DNA of 36,489 bases from assembly GCA_002742845.1 (NCBI GenBank), contig DLUH01000002.1:341-36829 (forward strand), read 5' to 3'. Origin of the DNA: Sulfurovum sp. UBA12169 (GTDB lineage Bacteria > Campylobacterota > Campylobacteria > Campylobacterales > Sulfurovaceae). The notes beneath the pieces were generated by a model. It saw only the letters and a program-made list of their open reading frames with translations, did no database searches and was not told the origin of the DNA. Positions 15,324 to 24,451 of this stretch are shown one piece after another. The position numbers were made by a program, and so were the translations under genes. Every line of letters starts with the position of its first letter. Position 1 is the stretch's first letter.

Positions 15324-17816
15324 TTATAATCCTAGTGTATTATTTGTATTTTCTTCTTCATCGTCAGCGCTTGGCTCTTCTTCTTTGGAACACTTGGCGA
15401 TACTTACGACCTTGTCTTCTTTTTCCACATTGACAATCTTGACACCCGAGGTGTTTCTTCCGGCTTTACGGATCGTTTCCATATCTACACGGATCATTTT
15501 TCCGATACTGGTCAGACACATCAAATCCTTGTCTTCTTCCACAAACACCACACCAATCACATCGCCTGTTTTGGGGGTCAGCTTCATAGAAATAACCCCT
15601 TTGCCGGCCCTGTTCTGTTCTCGGTATTCACTCGCTGTTGTTCGTTTTCCAAGGCCTTTTTCGCTGATCATAAGCAATTCGTCTTCTTCATTTTCAATCG
15701 TTGTCGCACCGCACACATAGTCCCCTGCGATCTTAAACTTGATCGCCGTGACTCCTCTTGCCACTCGGCCGATCTCTCTAGCTTCTTCTACCTTAAACCG
15801 TATACAAAGACCTTTTTTTGTCGCAACAAAAAGCCATTTGGTGTCAGGCTTAACGATCTTGGCTTCCACCAGTTCATCATCTTCATCCAAGTTGATCGCT
15901 CTGACACCGTTGCTTCTGATATTTGCATATTCTGAAAGGTTTGTTCGCTTGACAATACCGTTTTTCGTAAAGAATACCAATCCTTTATCTGCATCAAAAT
16001 CCGTAGTCGGAATGATCGCCATGATCTTCTCGTCTTGCTCAAGATTGATCAAATTTACCACGGCTTTGCCTTTGGCTGTACGGCTTCCTTCGGGAATACG
16101 GTATACTTTGAGCCAATAGAGCTGCCCTTTGTCGGTGACAAACATGAGCGTATCGTGGGTTGTAGAAATAAAGAAACGCTCGATAAAGTCATCTTCGTGG
16201 GTAGTCACGGCGATCTTGCCTTTTCCTCCGCGGTGCTGCTTTTCATATGATTTAACCGGTACGCGCTTGATATATCCGCGGTGTGTAATCGTTACCACCA
16301 TCGGCTCATCGGGAATCAAATCTTCGATATCTATGTCATCATAGTCATCAATGATCTCCGTACGGCGCGCTGTGGTGTATTTTTCTTTGATCTCTATAAG
16401 TTCTGCTTTGATGATCTGATTGATCTTTTCTTCACTTTTGAGAATACTTTCAAGTTCTTCGATAAGTCTTCTGAGTTCGGCAAGTTCATTCTCGATCTTT
16501 TCGATCTCAAGGCCCGTTAAACGTCTTAGTCTCATCTCCAAAATCGCTTTGGCTTGAATCTCTGAAAGCTCAAAACGCCCCATCAGATTCTCTTTGGCCT
16601 CCGTATCGTCATTGCTTGCACGAATGATCTTGATCACCTCATCGATGTTGTCTACAGCGATTTTGAGGCCTTCTAAGATATGGGCTCTTGCTCTTGCTTT
16701 TTCAAGATCAAAAATGGTTCTGCGGATCACAACGGTTTTTCTATGCTTCAAAAAGAGATCAAAAAGCTCCAGAAGATTGAAAACTTTTGGTTCTTTGTTG
16801 GTGATAGCAAGCATGATGATGCCGAAGGTTACCTGCATCTGTGTGCTTTTCAAAAGATTATTGAGGACAATCTCGCTCATTGCATCACGTTTGAGTTCCA
16901 TTACAACACGGATACCTTCCCGATCAGATTCGTCTCTGATTTCAGAAATGCCTTCGATATGTTTCTCGCGAACCAATTGGGCGATGTTTTCAATCAACCT
17001 TGCTTTGTTCACCTGGTAAGGAAGCTCATCGATCACAATAATCTCTCGGCTTCCCTTCTCTTCTATGTGTGTTTTGGCGCGCACCTTGATACGTCCGCGT
17101 CCCGTTGTGTAGGCATCAGTAATACCTTTTCGCCCAAAAATGATACCTCCTGTCGGAAAATCAGGCCCCTGCACCTTGCCCATCATATCTTCAACGGTGG
17201 TCCGAGGATCATCAATGCGCAAGACCAGCGCCTCAATAAGTTCATCCAGACGGTGCGGGGGAATGTTGGTGGCCATACCTACAGCAATACCGGAACTTCC
17301 GTTAAGAAGGAGGTTTGGCACACGCGAAGGCAGCACATCGGGTTCGCTCATAGAGTCATCATAGTTAGGCACAAAGTCAACCGTATCTTTTTCCAGATCA
17401 TTCAAAAGATCTTCGGCGATTTTTGTCATACGCGCTTCGGTATATCTCATCGCAGCAGCGCTGTCCCCATCGACAGACCCAAAGTTTCCTTGTCCGTCTA
17501 TCAGCGGCGCCTGCATCGAAAAATCCTGAGCCATACGCACAAGCGCATCGTACACTGCCGTATCTCCGTGCGGGTGATACTTACCGATCACATCCCCGAC
17601 GATACGTGCGGATTTTTTATAGGGATTTCTGTGAGAAAGATTGAGTTCATTCATCGCATAGAGTATTCTGCGGTGTACCGGTTTAAGCCCGTCTCTGGCA
17701 TCGGGCAGCGCTCGACCGATAATTACACTCATCGAATAGTCAAGATAGCTCGATTTGATACTGTCTTCTATCAGCACCTCTTCAATATTGTTTTGATCTT
17801 CAAACAAATCACTCAT
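15324..17816 (-). CDS. gyrA: DNA gyrase subunit A
   Basis: Protein of 830 aa, the breakage-reunion subunit of the A2B2 type II topoisomerase that introduces negative supercoils. Residue Tyr125 in AMRYTEARM is the catalytic tyrosine that attaches to DNA. The quinolone-resistance region reads [10 protein letters not shown] (81-90), that is Thr86 and Asp90, the same numbering and wild-type residues as Campylobacter GyrA. Winged-helix, tower and coiled-coil regions (to about 500) are followed by the beta-pinwheel C-terminal domain with the GyrA box QHRGGKG. The acidic tail ([15 protein letters not shown]) is typical. AAGGAAG lies 5 nt before the ATG. It heads the gyrA-asd-yqhA-hemE unit. Confidence 0.98.
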   Translation of the reverse strand: MSDLFEDQNNIEEVLIEDSIKSSYLDYSMSVIIGRALPDARDGLKPVHRRILYAMNELNLSHRNPYKKSARIVGDVIGKYHPHGDTAVYDALVRMAQDFSMQAPLIDGQGNFGSVDGDSAAAMRYTEARMTKIAEDLLNDLEKDTVDFVPNYDDSMSEPDVLPSRVPNLLLNGSSGIAVGMATNIPPHRLDELIEALVLRIDDPRTTVEDMMGKVQGPDFPTGGIIFGRKGITDAYTTGRGRIKVRAKTHIEEKGSREIIVIDELPYQVNKARLIENIAQLVREKHIEGISEIRDESDREGIRVVMELKRDAMSEIVLNNLLKSTQMQVTFGIIMLAITNKEPKVFNLLELFDLFLKHRKTVVIRRTIFDLEKARARAHILEGLKIAVDNIDEVIKIIRASNDDTEAKENLMGRFELSEIQAKAILEMRLRRLTGLEIEKIENELAELRRLIEELESILKSEEKINQIIKAELIEIKEKYTTARRTEIIDDYDDIDIEDLIPDEPMVVTITHRGYIKRVPVKSYEKQHRGGKGKIAVTTHEDDFIERFFISTTHDTLMFVTDKGQLYWLKVYRIPEGSRTAKGKAVVNLINLEQDEKIMAIIPTTDFDADKGLVFFTKNGIVKRTNLSEYANIRSNGVRAINLDEDDELVEAKIVKPDTKWLFVATKKGLCIRFKVEEAREIGRVARGVTAIKFKIAGDYVCGATTIENEEDELLMISEKGLGKRTTASEYREQNRAGKGVISMKLTPKTGDVIGVVFVEEDKDLMCLTSIGKMIRVDMETIRKAGRNTSGVKIVNVEKEDKVVSIAKCSKEEEPSADDEEENTNNTLGL

Positions 17817-17849
17817 TAGACTTCCTTATACTTTACAAAAAATTGGATT

Positions 17850-17855
17850 ATTATA
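17850..17855 (-). promoter_or_regulatory. -10 box of the gyrA promoter
   Basis: TATAAT on the minus strand, about 33 nt before the gyrA ATG, within AGCTATAATAATCC. No clear -35 is seen. Confidence 0.6.
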
Positions 17856-17949
17856 GCTTAGAGTTGGAACGAAACTACTTAAAAGAGGGCTTTATGGCGT
17901 TACTTGAGACCTCAAATGAGGATTTAACACATTTTTAACATACTTCATC

Positions 17950-17955
17950 TATAAT
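17950..17955 (+). promoter_or_regulatory. -10 box of the exbBD promoter
   Basis: TATAAT on the plus strand in CATCTATAATAGC, about 31 nt before the exbB ATG. The divergent gyrA -10 is about 95 nt away. No clear -35 and no obvious Fur box was seen. Confidence 0.6.
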
Positions 17956-17986
17956 AGCATTTCTATTTAAAAAAACAGGACAAAAT

Positions 17987-18439
17987 ATGCCCATCGAAGA
18001 GATAAAGAATATTATTGATTACGGGATAATCGGTTTGCTTGGTTTGCTTAGCTTTTTTACTTTTGCTTTCGCTATCGAAAGAGTGCTTTATTACCGTTCC
18101 GTTAAACTTTCCAGCTATCATAACAAGACTGCGCTGGAGCTTGATCTGTCCAAACATTTGGCCACTATCGCTTCCATAGGTTCCAATGCGCCCTATATCG
18201 GCCTTTTGGGTACGGTTTTGGCAATTATCCTTACTTTTTATATCGTCGGAGAGCAGCAAGACACGATCAATCCGGGCGAGATCATGAAGCACCTTGCCTT
18301 GGCGCTTAAAGCAACTGCGGCAGGACTTTTTGTTGCTATCCCCGCTACGGTGATCTACAATGCACTGCTTGCCAAAACAGATACCATTTTGGCACGATGG
18401 GAAATACGCCAAGAGCAGCAAGGCAACACAGACGCATGA
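17987..18439 (+). CDS. exbB: ExbB/TolQ-type proton channel subunit
   Basis: MotA/TolQ/ExbB family protein of 150 aa, the short form usual in Campylobacterota. It forms the inner-membrane proton channel with ExbD that energises TonB-dependent uptake (or Tol function). Three hydrophobic segments are visible (about 12-31, 67-88 and 105-124), with the conserved ASIGSNAPYIGLLGTVLAI stretch and the polar ALKATAAGLFVAIPA segment holding the channel Thr/Ser residues. AGGACAAAAT precedes the ATG. It overlaps exbD by ATGA. No tonB or outer-membrane receptor lies nearby, so the Ton and Tol assignments cannot be fully separated. Confidence 0.88.
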   Translation: MPIEEIKNIIDYGIIGLLGLLSFFTFAFAIERVLYYRSVKLSSYHNKTALELDLSKHLATIASIGSNAPYIGLLGTVLAIILTFYIVGEQQDTINPGEIMKHLALALKATAAGLFVAIPATVIYNALLAKTDTILARWEIRQEQQGNTDA

Positions 18440-18813
18440 GACGCGAACGCTTTGATAAGATGAATGTCGTTCCTTTTATCGACATTGTGCTTGTACTGCT
18501 GGTTATTGTATTGGCTACGGCTACTTTTGTTGTCAATCAAACCATTAAAATCGATCTGCCTACGGCTAGTTCGGAAATCAGTGAAGAGAGAAAAAGCATC
18601 CATATCGCCATCACTAAAGAAGGGGAGTATTTTTACGAAAAAGAGATGCTTGAGTTTAAAACAGTCAAAGAAAAACTCCTTGCACTCGATCCCAAAAAAG
18701 ACATAATCTCTTTGCATACAGACAAAGAAGCACAATTTCAAAAGTTTGTAGATATCATCGATATTCTCAAGTCCAAAGGGTTTGAGAACATCTCCGTCGT
18801 TACAAAAAAGTAA
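18436..18813 (+). CDS. exbD: ExbD/TolR-type energy transducer subunit
   Basis: Protein of 125 aa with a short cytoplasmic N-terminus (MRRERFDKMN), one transmembrane helix containing the essential proton-carrying Asp16 (VVPFIDIVLVLLVIVL) and a periplasmic domain. The N-terminal MNVVPFIDIVLVLL pattern is diagnostic of ExbD/TolR. The ATG at 18436 overlaps the exbB stop (ATGA). An earlier in-frame ATG at 18397 lies inside exbB and would place charged residues before the helix, so it is not preferred. It is followed within 7 nt by a terminator hairpin. Confidence 0.88.
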   Translation: MRRERFDKMNVVPFIDIVLVLLVIVLATATFVVNQTIKIDLPTASSEISEERKSIHIAITKEGEYFYEKEMLEFKTVKEKLLALDPKKDIISLHTDKEAQFQKFVDIIDILKSKGFENISVVTKK

Positions 18814-18819
18814 ATACGC

Positions 18820-18850
18820 AAACGCGGCATACAAAAAGCCTGCGTTTTTT
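18820..18850 (+). terminator. Rho-independent terminator after exbD
   Basis: AAACGC-GGC pairs with GCC-T-GCGTTT (one bulge) around an A-rich loop, followed by a T run. It also ends at the stop of the convergent thioredoxin-like gene. Confidence 0.7.
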
Positions 18851-19166
18851 ATCCGGTCATCATCTCATAGGGTCTTTGCAGTTTCCGGGTAAGCTGATGC
18901 AAGCTCACTGCTCTGCCCTCTCTGGCAAACTCTTTTCCGTCCAGAAAAACAACCATTGTCGGCACAGAAAAGACTTGAAAATGCACAGAAATATCGAGGT
19001 TTTCATGGGCATTGAGATAGATTTGCTTTAGCAGCGGAAAATGCATATCTGCCATCTCTTTTACCTTCGGTTTAAGCGCATGGCATACACTGCAGTGCTC
19101 ACCTGAAAAATAAACCAAAACACCTTTTTCTTTTTTGATACACTCTTGCAGTTCCTCCAGGATCAT
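18849..19166 (-). CDS. Thioredoxin-like protein (CSVC active site)
   Basis: Single thioredoxin-fold domain of 105 aa, without a signal peptide, so probably cytoplasmic. The redox motif is CSVC (Cys25, Cys28) in FSGEHCSVCHALKPK, unlike the CGPC of canonical thioredoxin. The cis-proline loop FSVPTMVVF and a shortened C-terminal helix are present. CxxC variants of this kind occur in thioredoxin-like reductants or co-chaperones of unknown partner. A promoter with TTGAAG and TATAAT separated by 16 nt lies upstream. It is monocistronic and convergent with exbD. Confidence 0.85.
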   Translation of the reverse strand: MILEELQECIKKEKGVLVYFSGEHCSVCHALKPKVKEMADMHFPLLKQIYLNAHENLDISVHFQVFSVPTMVVFLDGKEFAREGRAVSLHQLTRKLQRPYEMMTG

Positions 19167-19232
19167 CTTTGTCCTTTCTGTTTTGTTTCTTTTTTAATTT
19201 TCATTTTTGAAAAAACTGTTGTTTTTTGCAGT

Positions 19233-19260
19233 ATTATAGCCAATCTTGCAGCGCCTTCAA
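19233..19260 (-). promoter_or_regulatory. Promoter of the thioredoxin-like gene
   Basis: Minus strand: TTGAAG (19255-19260), a 16-nt spacer, then TATAAT (19233-19238), about 67 nt before the start codon. Confidence 0.6.
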
Positions 19261-19492
19261 CAGCGCTTTGCTGTTTCAGTCAATTAAAACTCTCCGATGG
19301 GATCATAAACCAGAGTGCGAATCAGCCCCTCAATGACAAAAATTATATCATCTTGACCTCAAATCACGTTAAGGATGACCGATATAAGATCCGGCAACTG
19401 CATTGCTTGGAAGGTTCTATTTTATTATAGCCTTTTGTCGTATCTTGCCGGTGCACCAGAACCGCTTCGAAAAAGCTTAAGTCAAAGCGGGG

Positions 19493-19498
19493 TATAAT
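19493..19498 (+). promoter_or_regulatory. -10 box of the yebC promoter
   Basis: TATAAT on the plus strand in GGGGTATAATGCC, about 35 nt before the yebC ATG. No clear -35. Confidence 0.6.
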
Positions 19499-19533
19499 GC
19501 CGTCAACAACTATACACAGCAAGGACATATAAG

Positions 19534-20271
19534 ATGGGTAGAGCGTTTGAATACCGAAAAGCAGCAAAACTAAAACGATGGGGGACAATGTCTAAAGTTT
19601 TCCCCAAATTAGGGAAACTAATCACCATGGCCGCCAAAGACGGCGGGCCGGACCCGGATATGAACCCCAAGCTTCGTACCGCTATCCTCAATGCTAAAGC
19701 GCAAAACATGCCAAAAGACAACATCGAAGCGGCCATCAAAAGGGCATCAGGCAAAGATGCGGCAGACATTAAAGAGATAAGTTATGAGGCAAAAGCTCCT
19801 CATGGCGTGCAGCTTTTTATTGAATGCGCTACAGACAACCATACAAGAACCGTTGCCAATGTCAAAGCGATACTCAACAGAAACAAAGGAGAAATGCTCA
19901 CAAGCGGCTCTTTGGATTTTATGTTTACGCGCAAATCAGTCTTTGTCTTTGACAAAAAAGAAGGGATGGATACCGAAGAGCTTGAACTTGATCTCATAGA
20001 TTTTGGCCTCGAAGAGATAGAGGAAGACAAAGAGCCCCAAGAAAGCGGCAGCGATAAAGAGATTGTGAGAATTTACGGTGCATTTACTGCCTTTGGAGAG
20101 TTGACCAAAGCGCTTGAAGAGAGAGGTATCGAAATCACTAAAGCAGAAATTCAGCGTATCGCCAACACCCCCATCGAACTCAACGATAAACAGCTCGCAG
20201 AGGTAGAGTCGCTCATCGACAAATTAGAAGACGATGATGACGTCCAGACAGTCTATACCAATATCGAATAA
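19534..20271 (+). CDS. yebC: YebC/PmpR/TACO1 family protein
   Basis: Protein of 245 aa, full length for the family. Members have been described as DNA-binding regulators, and more recently as ribosome-associated factors that help translation of proline stretches. The N-terminal block [20 protein letters not shown], the [20 protein letters not shown] segment and the central [19 protein letters not shown] are diagnostic. The C-terminus is acidic ([14 protein letters not shown]). AAGGA lies 8 nt before the ATG. It is transcribed alone, between its own promoter and a strong hairpin. Confidence 0.95.
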   Translation: MGRAFEYRKAAKLKRWGTMSKVFPKLGKLITMAAKDGGPDPDMNPKLRTAILNAKAQNMPKDNIEAAIKRASGKDAADIKEISYEAKAPHGVQLFIECATDNHTRTVANVKAILNRNKGEMLTSGSLDFMFTRKSVFVFDKKEGMDTEELELDLIDFGLEEIEEDKEPQESGSDKEIVRIYGAFTAFGELTKALEERGIEITKAEIQRIANTPIELNDKQLAEVESLIDKLEDDDDVQTVYTNIE

Positions 20272-20281
20272 ATTCTTCTCG

Positions 20282-20320
20282 CCTCCTGCACTGCCGCAGG
20301 AGGATTGTCTTCTTTTTGTT
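20282..20320 (+). terminator. Rho-independent terminator after yebC
   Basis: CCTCCTGC (20282-20289) pairs with GCAGGAGG (20296-20303) around a 6-nt loop, followed by a T-rich stretch ending TCTTTTTG. Confidence 0.75.
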
Positions 20321-20339
20321 CTTTGGTTTGCCAAAGAAC
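20318..20339. terminator. Second hairpin at the yebC/ABC-F junction
   Basis: GTTCTTTGG (20318-20326) and CCAAAGAAC (20331-20339) form a 9-bp perfect stem with a TTTG loop, touching the stop codon of the convergent ABC-F gene. There is no T tract on the minus strand, so it may serve transcript 3'-end stability more than termination. Confidence 0.4.
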
Positions 20340-21940
20340 TAACAGTGGTTGCCGAAAGATTCCACAAAAGTTTCATAATCTCCTTCAAAATCAATGATCC
20401 GGCCGTCTTCACACAACTTGATAATTCTGTTGGCAAATGCATCGATAAGTTCCCTGTCATGGGAAACACAGATTACATTGCCCTGATAGTTATGCAGCGC
20501 TTCGCCTAATGCCACGATTGCTTCGAGATCAAGATGGTTGTTGGGCTCATCAAGCACAAGAAAATTGGCACTGTCCATCATCATCTTGCTTAGCATGATG
20601 CGGTGTTTCTCTCCTCCGGAACAGCTTCCCACTTTTTTCTTCTGCTCTTCTCCGGTAAAAAGCATACGTCCCAAACACTTGCGAAGATCATCAATATGCC
20701 ATTTTGGGTCATGAGATTGCAGCCACTGCGGAAGTTCTTCGTCTCCTGCGACAATATCCGTCGTATTTTGAGGAAAATAACTTGTCGTGATCGTCTGTCC
20801 CCAGGTAAAATTTCCGCTGTCTGGTTTAATCTTTTCCATAAGAATCTCAAGCAAAGTGGTTTTACCCGCACCGTTGGAGCCGATAAGCGCTACTTTATCG
20901 CCGCGCTTAAGCGTAAACGAGATATTTTCCAATACTTTTTCTTCACCGTAGCTTTTACAAAGATCCTTCACCTCAAGCACTTCGTTTCCTATCTCGCGAT
21001 GAGGCTTAAACATGATGGACGGATCTCTTCGGCTTGAGAGTTTTATCTCGCTGATATCAAGTTTATCCAATTGTTTTTGTCGGCTTGTTGCCTGCTTTGC
21101 TTTAGAAGCATTGGCAGAAAATCTTGCAATAAATTTTTCAAGCTCATCCTTCTCTTTGAGTGCTTTGCTTCTGTCTGTTTCGGCTTGTTTTGACAAAAGG
21201 TTTGCTGCGATATACCAGTCATCATAATTGCCCGTAAATTCACGGATATTTTGAAAATCAAGATCAAGGATATGCGTTACTACACCGTTAAGAAAATGTC
21301 TGTCGTGAGAGATAACCACCATGGTTCCCTCGTGACGTTTCAGTTCATTTTCAAGCCATGCGATCGTCTCCATATCGAGGTTGTTGGTGGGCTCATCAAG
21401 CAGCAGGACATCAGGCTTCAAAAAAAGAACCTGGGCAAGCAAAATCTTAAATTTGTCGCCCCCTGTAAGTGAACTCATCAGTTGTTCATGCTGGCTTGCA
21501 GGAAAGCCCAAAGACTCAAGAAGTTTCTCTATTTTGACTTCGCTCTCATAGGTAGGGTCTTCATCTGCACAGATCATTTCAAGCTCAGCGAGACGGTTGT
21601 TGACCTCATCGCTTTCAAAATCACCTTCCATATAAAGTCTTTCTTTCTCTTTTTGTGCATCGAAAAGTTTTTTGTTCCCATAAAGTACGGCGTCCTTGAG
21701 GGTAAAATTTTCAAAAGCATATTGGTTTTGGCTCAATACGCCCAATTTGAGTCCGGGCTGAAGCTGTACTTCTCCTTCGCTTGGCTCAATCTCTCCCGAG
21801 AGAATTTTAATAAAAGTCGATTTTCCAGCGCCATTCGCGCCGATAAGGCCGTATCTTTTTCCTGCATCTAAAGTGATATTTATTTTATCAAAAAGCACTC
21901 GCTTTCCGTAACGCTGTGTGAGGTTGACTGTACTTAACAC
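20339..21940 (-). CDS. ABC-F ATPase, YbiT type
   Basis: Soluble protein of 533 aa with two ABC ATPase domains and no membrane segment: an ABC-F ribosome-associated factor. Walker A motifs are GANGAGKST (34-42) and GSNGAGKTT in the second half. Signatures are SLTGGDKFKILLAQ and CSGGEKHRIMLSK, and Walker B plus catalytic Glu are LLLDEPTNN and LVLDEPNNH. The inter-domain linker is long and charged, as in proteins that reach the tRNA or peptidyl-transferase site. Length and motif set match YbiT best, rather than EttA or Uup. It probably acts in translation of difficult sequences. It is monocistronic, with a GGGAGAGG ribosome-binding site. Confidence 0.9.
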   Translation of the reverse strand: MLSTVNLTQRYGKRVLFDKINITLDAGKRYGLIGANGAGKSTFIKILSGEIEPSEGEVQLQPGLKLGVLSQNQYAFENFTLKDAVLYGNKKLFDAQKEKERLYMEGDFESDEVNNRLAELEMICADEDPTYESEVKIEKLLESLGFPASQHEQLMSSLTGGDKFKILLAQVLFLKPDVLLLDEPTNNLDMETIAWLENELKRHEGTMVVISHDRHFLNGVVTHILDLDFQNIREFTGNYDDWYIAANLLSKQAETDRSKALKEKDELEKFIARFSANASKAKQATSRQKQLDKLDISEIKLSSRRDPSIMFKPHREIGNEVLEVKDLCKSYGEEKVLENISFTLKRGDKVALIGSNGAGKTTLLEILMEKIKPDSGNFTWGQTITTSYFPQNTTDIVAGDEELPQWLQSHDPKWHIDDLRKCLGRMLFTGEEQKKKVGSCSGGEKHRIMLSKMMMDSANFLVLDEPNNHLDLEAIVALGEALHNYQGNVICVSHDRELIDAFANRIIKLCEDGRIIDFEGDYETFVESFGNHC

Positions 21941-22066
21941 ATCCTCTCCCTTCTATGATTCTATTGATTTGTGCAATTTTAGCATAATGTACTGAAACTA
22001 CCTCAAAAGGGCATTTGTGTACATGCTCTATGATTTTTAAGATGTTTCTTGCCGCCTAAAAGCTGA

Positions 22067-22909
22067 TCAGGCAGTTTCGTTTTCTTCAAGCCGGCCCTTA
22101 TTGTGCAGGGTGACAATTTTTTCATCTACACCTGCACATACACTCTTATCTTTGTCTTCATACTCGATGTTGCAAAGCAGATATCTTATCGCATTGAGTT
22201 TGGCTCTTTTTTTGTCATTCGCATCCAGTTCACACCAAGGGGCATAGGATGTGCCTGTCTTAGCAAACATCTTGTCTCTCAGCGCAATATAATCATCATA
22301 CGCTTCGTGTGATTTATAGTCAAGCGGGGTTATTTTCCAATTTTTCAGCGGATCCTTCTCTCTGTCTTTGAGACGGTTTGCTTGAGTATCTCGTGAGATG
22401 GTGAGATAAAATTTGAAAAATAAAATGCCGTCATCCACCAGCATCTCTTCAACCCCGTTAACCTGGCTGTAAAAGTGCTGATGCTGCTGAGGGGTACAAA
22501 AACCAAAGATATGCTCAATGCCTGCACGGTTGTACCAGCTTCTGTCAAAAAAAACCATTTCCCCCTCATTGGGAAGCTGCTTGAAATATCGCTGAAAATA
22601 CCACTGGCCCGTTTCTTTTGAGTTAGGCTTCGGCAGCGCCACGGTCCGTGCTTCTCGAGGGTTAAGAAACCGGCTGAACTCTTTGATGGTCGAACTTTTT
22701 CCGGCACCGTCCAGGCCCTCGACGATCACAAGCAGACGTTTGTTTTGCTCGATAACCCACTTTTGGAGCTTGACAAGTTCGTATTGAAGCTTTAAAGCCT
22801 CTTCCTCATAAAATTTGCTTTCCATTTTGCCGTTGCCCTTAAAGACTTTGGAATGTTTTACCGTATATTCAGGCAGGTTCGATGCATAGGTTGCTTTTTG
22901 TAAACTCAT
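22067..22909 (-). CDS. ppk2: Polyphosphate kinase 2 family phosphotransferase
   Basis: Single-domain PPK2 of 280 aa, which transfers phosphate between polyphosphate and nucleoside di- or monophosphates. It has Walker A GLDGAGKSS (65-73), Walker B FFDRSWYNRAG (110-120) and the lid-region sequence KFYLTISRDTQANRLKDREKDPLKNWKITPLD, all diagnostic for PPK2. The start overlaps the rmuC stop as ATGA (22906-22909), which favours it over a later ATG. The single-domain class I architecture suggests ADP or GDP as substrate; the exact nucleotide cannot be read. It is the last gene of lolA-rmuC-ppk2. The roughly 125-nt gap before the next convergent gene shows no clear terminator. Confidence 0.93.
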   Translation of the reverse strand: MSLQKATYASNLPEYTVKHSKVFKGNGKMESKFYEEEALKLQYELVKLQKWVIEQNKRLLVIVEGLDGAGKSSTIKEFSRFLNPREARTVALPKPNSKETGQWYFQRYFKQLPNEGEMVFFDRSWYNRAGIEHIFGFCTPQQHQHFYSQVNGVEEMLVDDGILFFKFYLTISRDTQANRLKDREKDPLKNWKITPLDYKSHEAYDDYIALRDKMFAKTGTSYAPWCELDANDKKRAKLNAIRYLLCNIEYEDKDKSVCAGVDEKIVTLHNKGRLEENETA

Positions 22910-24450
22910 TGATTTCTCTCTTTCAGTTCCACAGGAATCTCTTTGCTTGTCTGTACGCCAAGCTCTTTAAGCTGCTGTACCTGTCTCACCAGGTTGCCTC
23001 TTCCGTCGCTTAGTTTATTTTTGGCCGCATGAAAACTGTTTTGAATACTATCTATCTGCTTGGATATCTTGATAAGATCTTCAGAAAATCCGACAAATTT
23101 ATCATACATGGCTCCCGCGCGTCTGGCGATCTCTTTGACATTTTGATTTTGACGTTCGTATTTCCATATGTTTTCTACTGCACGCATGGCTACCAATAGC
23201 GTTGTCGGCCCCACAAGAAGTATCTTCTTTTTAAAAGCATTGTCATAAATACTGCTGTCATGCTCCAAAGCAATCGCCAAAGCTCCCTCAATGGGCATAA
23301 ACATAAAAATAAAATCCAAAGTATTGATTTCTTTGAGACGTTCATAGTTTTTCTGAGAAAGTCCGTCGATATGAGATCGGATAGAATCCAAATGTATTGT
23401 CAAATGATAAGGCTTCTCGTCCTCATGGGCATTGATATAACGCTCGTAGGCGACCAGTGAAGTTTTTGCGTCAATAATGACATCCCTTTTGTCTGGAAGG
23501 TGCACGATCACATCGGGCCTTAAGATTTCACCCTCTTCCGTACGCAGATTTACTTCTCTTTCAAACTCAAAACCTTTGCGAAGACCGGAGGCTTCAAGTA
23601 CATGCTCAAGCACCATTTCGCCCCATACCCCCTGCTGTTTGTTTTTGCCTTTAAGTGCATTGGTAAGATTGATAGCGTCCTGACTTATTTTTTGGTTAAG
23701 CTCTTTGAGGGAGTTGATCTCATTTTTAAGAACCGCTCTGTCTTGACTCTCCGTATCATACGTTTGTGCCACCTGTTTTTTAAACTCTGCGATCTGGGTT
23801 TGAAGCGGCTTGATCATACTGTCTAGATTTTGCCTGGAGAACTCTGCAAATTTTTGCGAATTGCCCTCAAACACTTTTCTGGCCAATACTTCAAACTCCT
23901 CTTTCAGCTGCTCTTTGTTTGACTGTATCATCTCGAGTTTTGCTGCTGTATGCCTCGCATCAGATTCCAATTTTGTAAGCAATCTGGCATTATTTGTGCG
24001 ATGCTTGTTGTTGTCTTCAAGCAAAATTTCGTTGCGTTCTTGCAGCGCTTTATGGTCTGCAGAGAGCTTCTCATAGAGCGTCTCTATGTTTTCAAGTTTT
24101 GTTTTTGTTTGACTTTGCAGCTTTTCAAGCTCATTGTATTTAGCCTGAATGCTTGCAAGCAGCTCTTCTTTGGATCCCAATATTCCTTTTGTTTCCGCAA
24201 ATTGCTGCAACTCCTGCTCATTGCTTGCATTTTTAATATTAAGCGTCGTCAGTTCCTGTTCGAGTTTCTCTATTTTTCTCTCTTTTTCCAAATGGCTCTC
24301 TTGAAGTTCGGCTACTTTTTGGGCCAATGTTTTGCTTTTGCTTGAATAGATCACAACGATCAATACGATTATCAGCAAGACCACCAAAGCGATACTGACG
24401 ATAAGTAAAAAAGTAGAATCATGCTGAAGTTTTTCAATCCAATTTTGCAT
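22906..24450 (-). CDS. rmuC: DNA recombination protein RmuC
   Basis: Protein of 514 aa with an N-terminal transmembrane helix (about 13-35), a long coiled coil (about 40-255) and the C-terminal RmuC nuclease-like domain. Domain hallmarks are QGVWGEMVLEHVLEASGLRKG (starting near residue 273), RPDVIVHLPDKRDVIIDAKTSL (PD-(D/E)xK-like core) and FMFMPIEGALAIAL. RmuC limits inversion and rearrangement at short inverted repeats in E. coli. Two bases separate the lolA stop from its ATG, and it overlaps ppk2 by ATGA, so it is in an operon with both. Membrane anchoring of a DNA-metabolism protein is normal for the family. Confidence 0.95.
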   Translation of the reverse strand: MQNWIEKLQHDSTFLLIVSIALVVLLIIVLIVVIYSSKSKTLAQKVAELQESHLEKERKIEKLEQELTTLNIKNASNEQELQQFAETKGILGSKEELLASIQAKYNELEKLQSQTKTKLENIETLYEKLSADHKALQERNEILLEDNNKHRTNNARLLTKLESDARHTAAKLEMIQSNKEQLKEEFEVLARKVFEGNSQKFAEFSRQNLDSMIKPLQTQIAEFKKQVAQTYDTESQDRAVLKNEINSLKELNQKISQDAINLTNALKGKNKQQGVWGEMVLEHVLEASGLRKGFEFEREVNLRTEEGEILRPDVIVHLPDKRDVIIDAKTSLVAYERYINAHEDEKPYHLTIHLDSIRSHIDGLSQKNYERLKEINTLDFIFMFMPIEGALAIALEHDSSIYDNAFKKKILLVGPTTLLVAMRAVENIWKYERQNQNVKEIARRAGAMYDKFVGFSEDLIKISKQIDSIQNSFHAAKNKLSDGRGNLVRQVQQLKELGVQTSKEIPVELKERNQ

Positions 24451-24451
24451 C

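Larger units (their letters stand above)
19167..19533. other. 367-nt intergenic region between divergent genes
   Basis: The left part holds the minus-strand promoter of the thioredoxin-like gene and the right part the yebC promoter. Between them (about 19,270-19,440) is AT-rich DNA with two further TATAAT-like boxes (near 19,425-19,431 on the minus strand, and a plus-strand ATTATATC). On the minus strand a 22-codon stretch ending at about 19,273 reads like a protein C-terminus (VIEGLIRTLVYDPIGEF then stop) without an upstream start. No RNA gene or repeat is recognisable. Confidence 0.5.

Noticed and set aside
15324-17816. Quinolone-resistance substitution in gyrA
   Set aside because: The key positions are Thr86 and Asp90, the wild-type residues in Campylobacter GyrA.
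16680-17819. 379-aa plus-strand ORF antisense to gyrA
   Set aside because: Exact antisense of the highly conserved gyrA N-terminal half; its composition reflects the codon bias of gyrA, not a gene.
19364-19588. 74-aa hydrophobic minus-strand ORF overlapping the start of yebC
   Set aside because: It runs through the yebC promoter and start, has no ribosome-binding site and no family resemblance; treated as chance.
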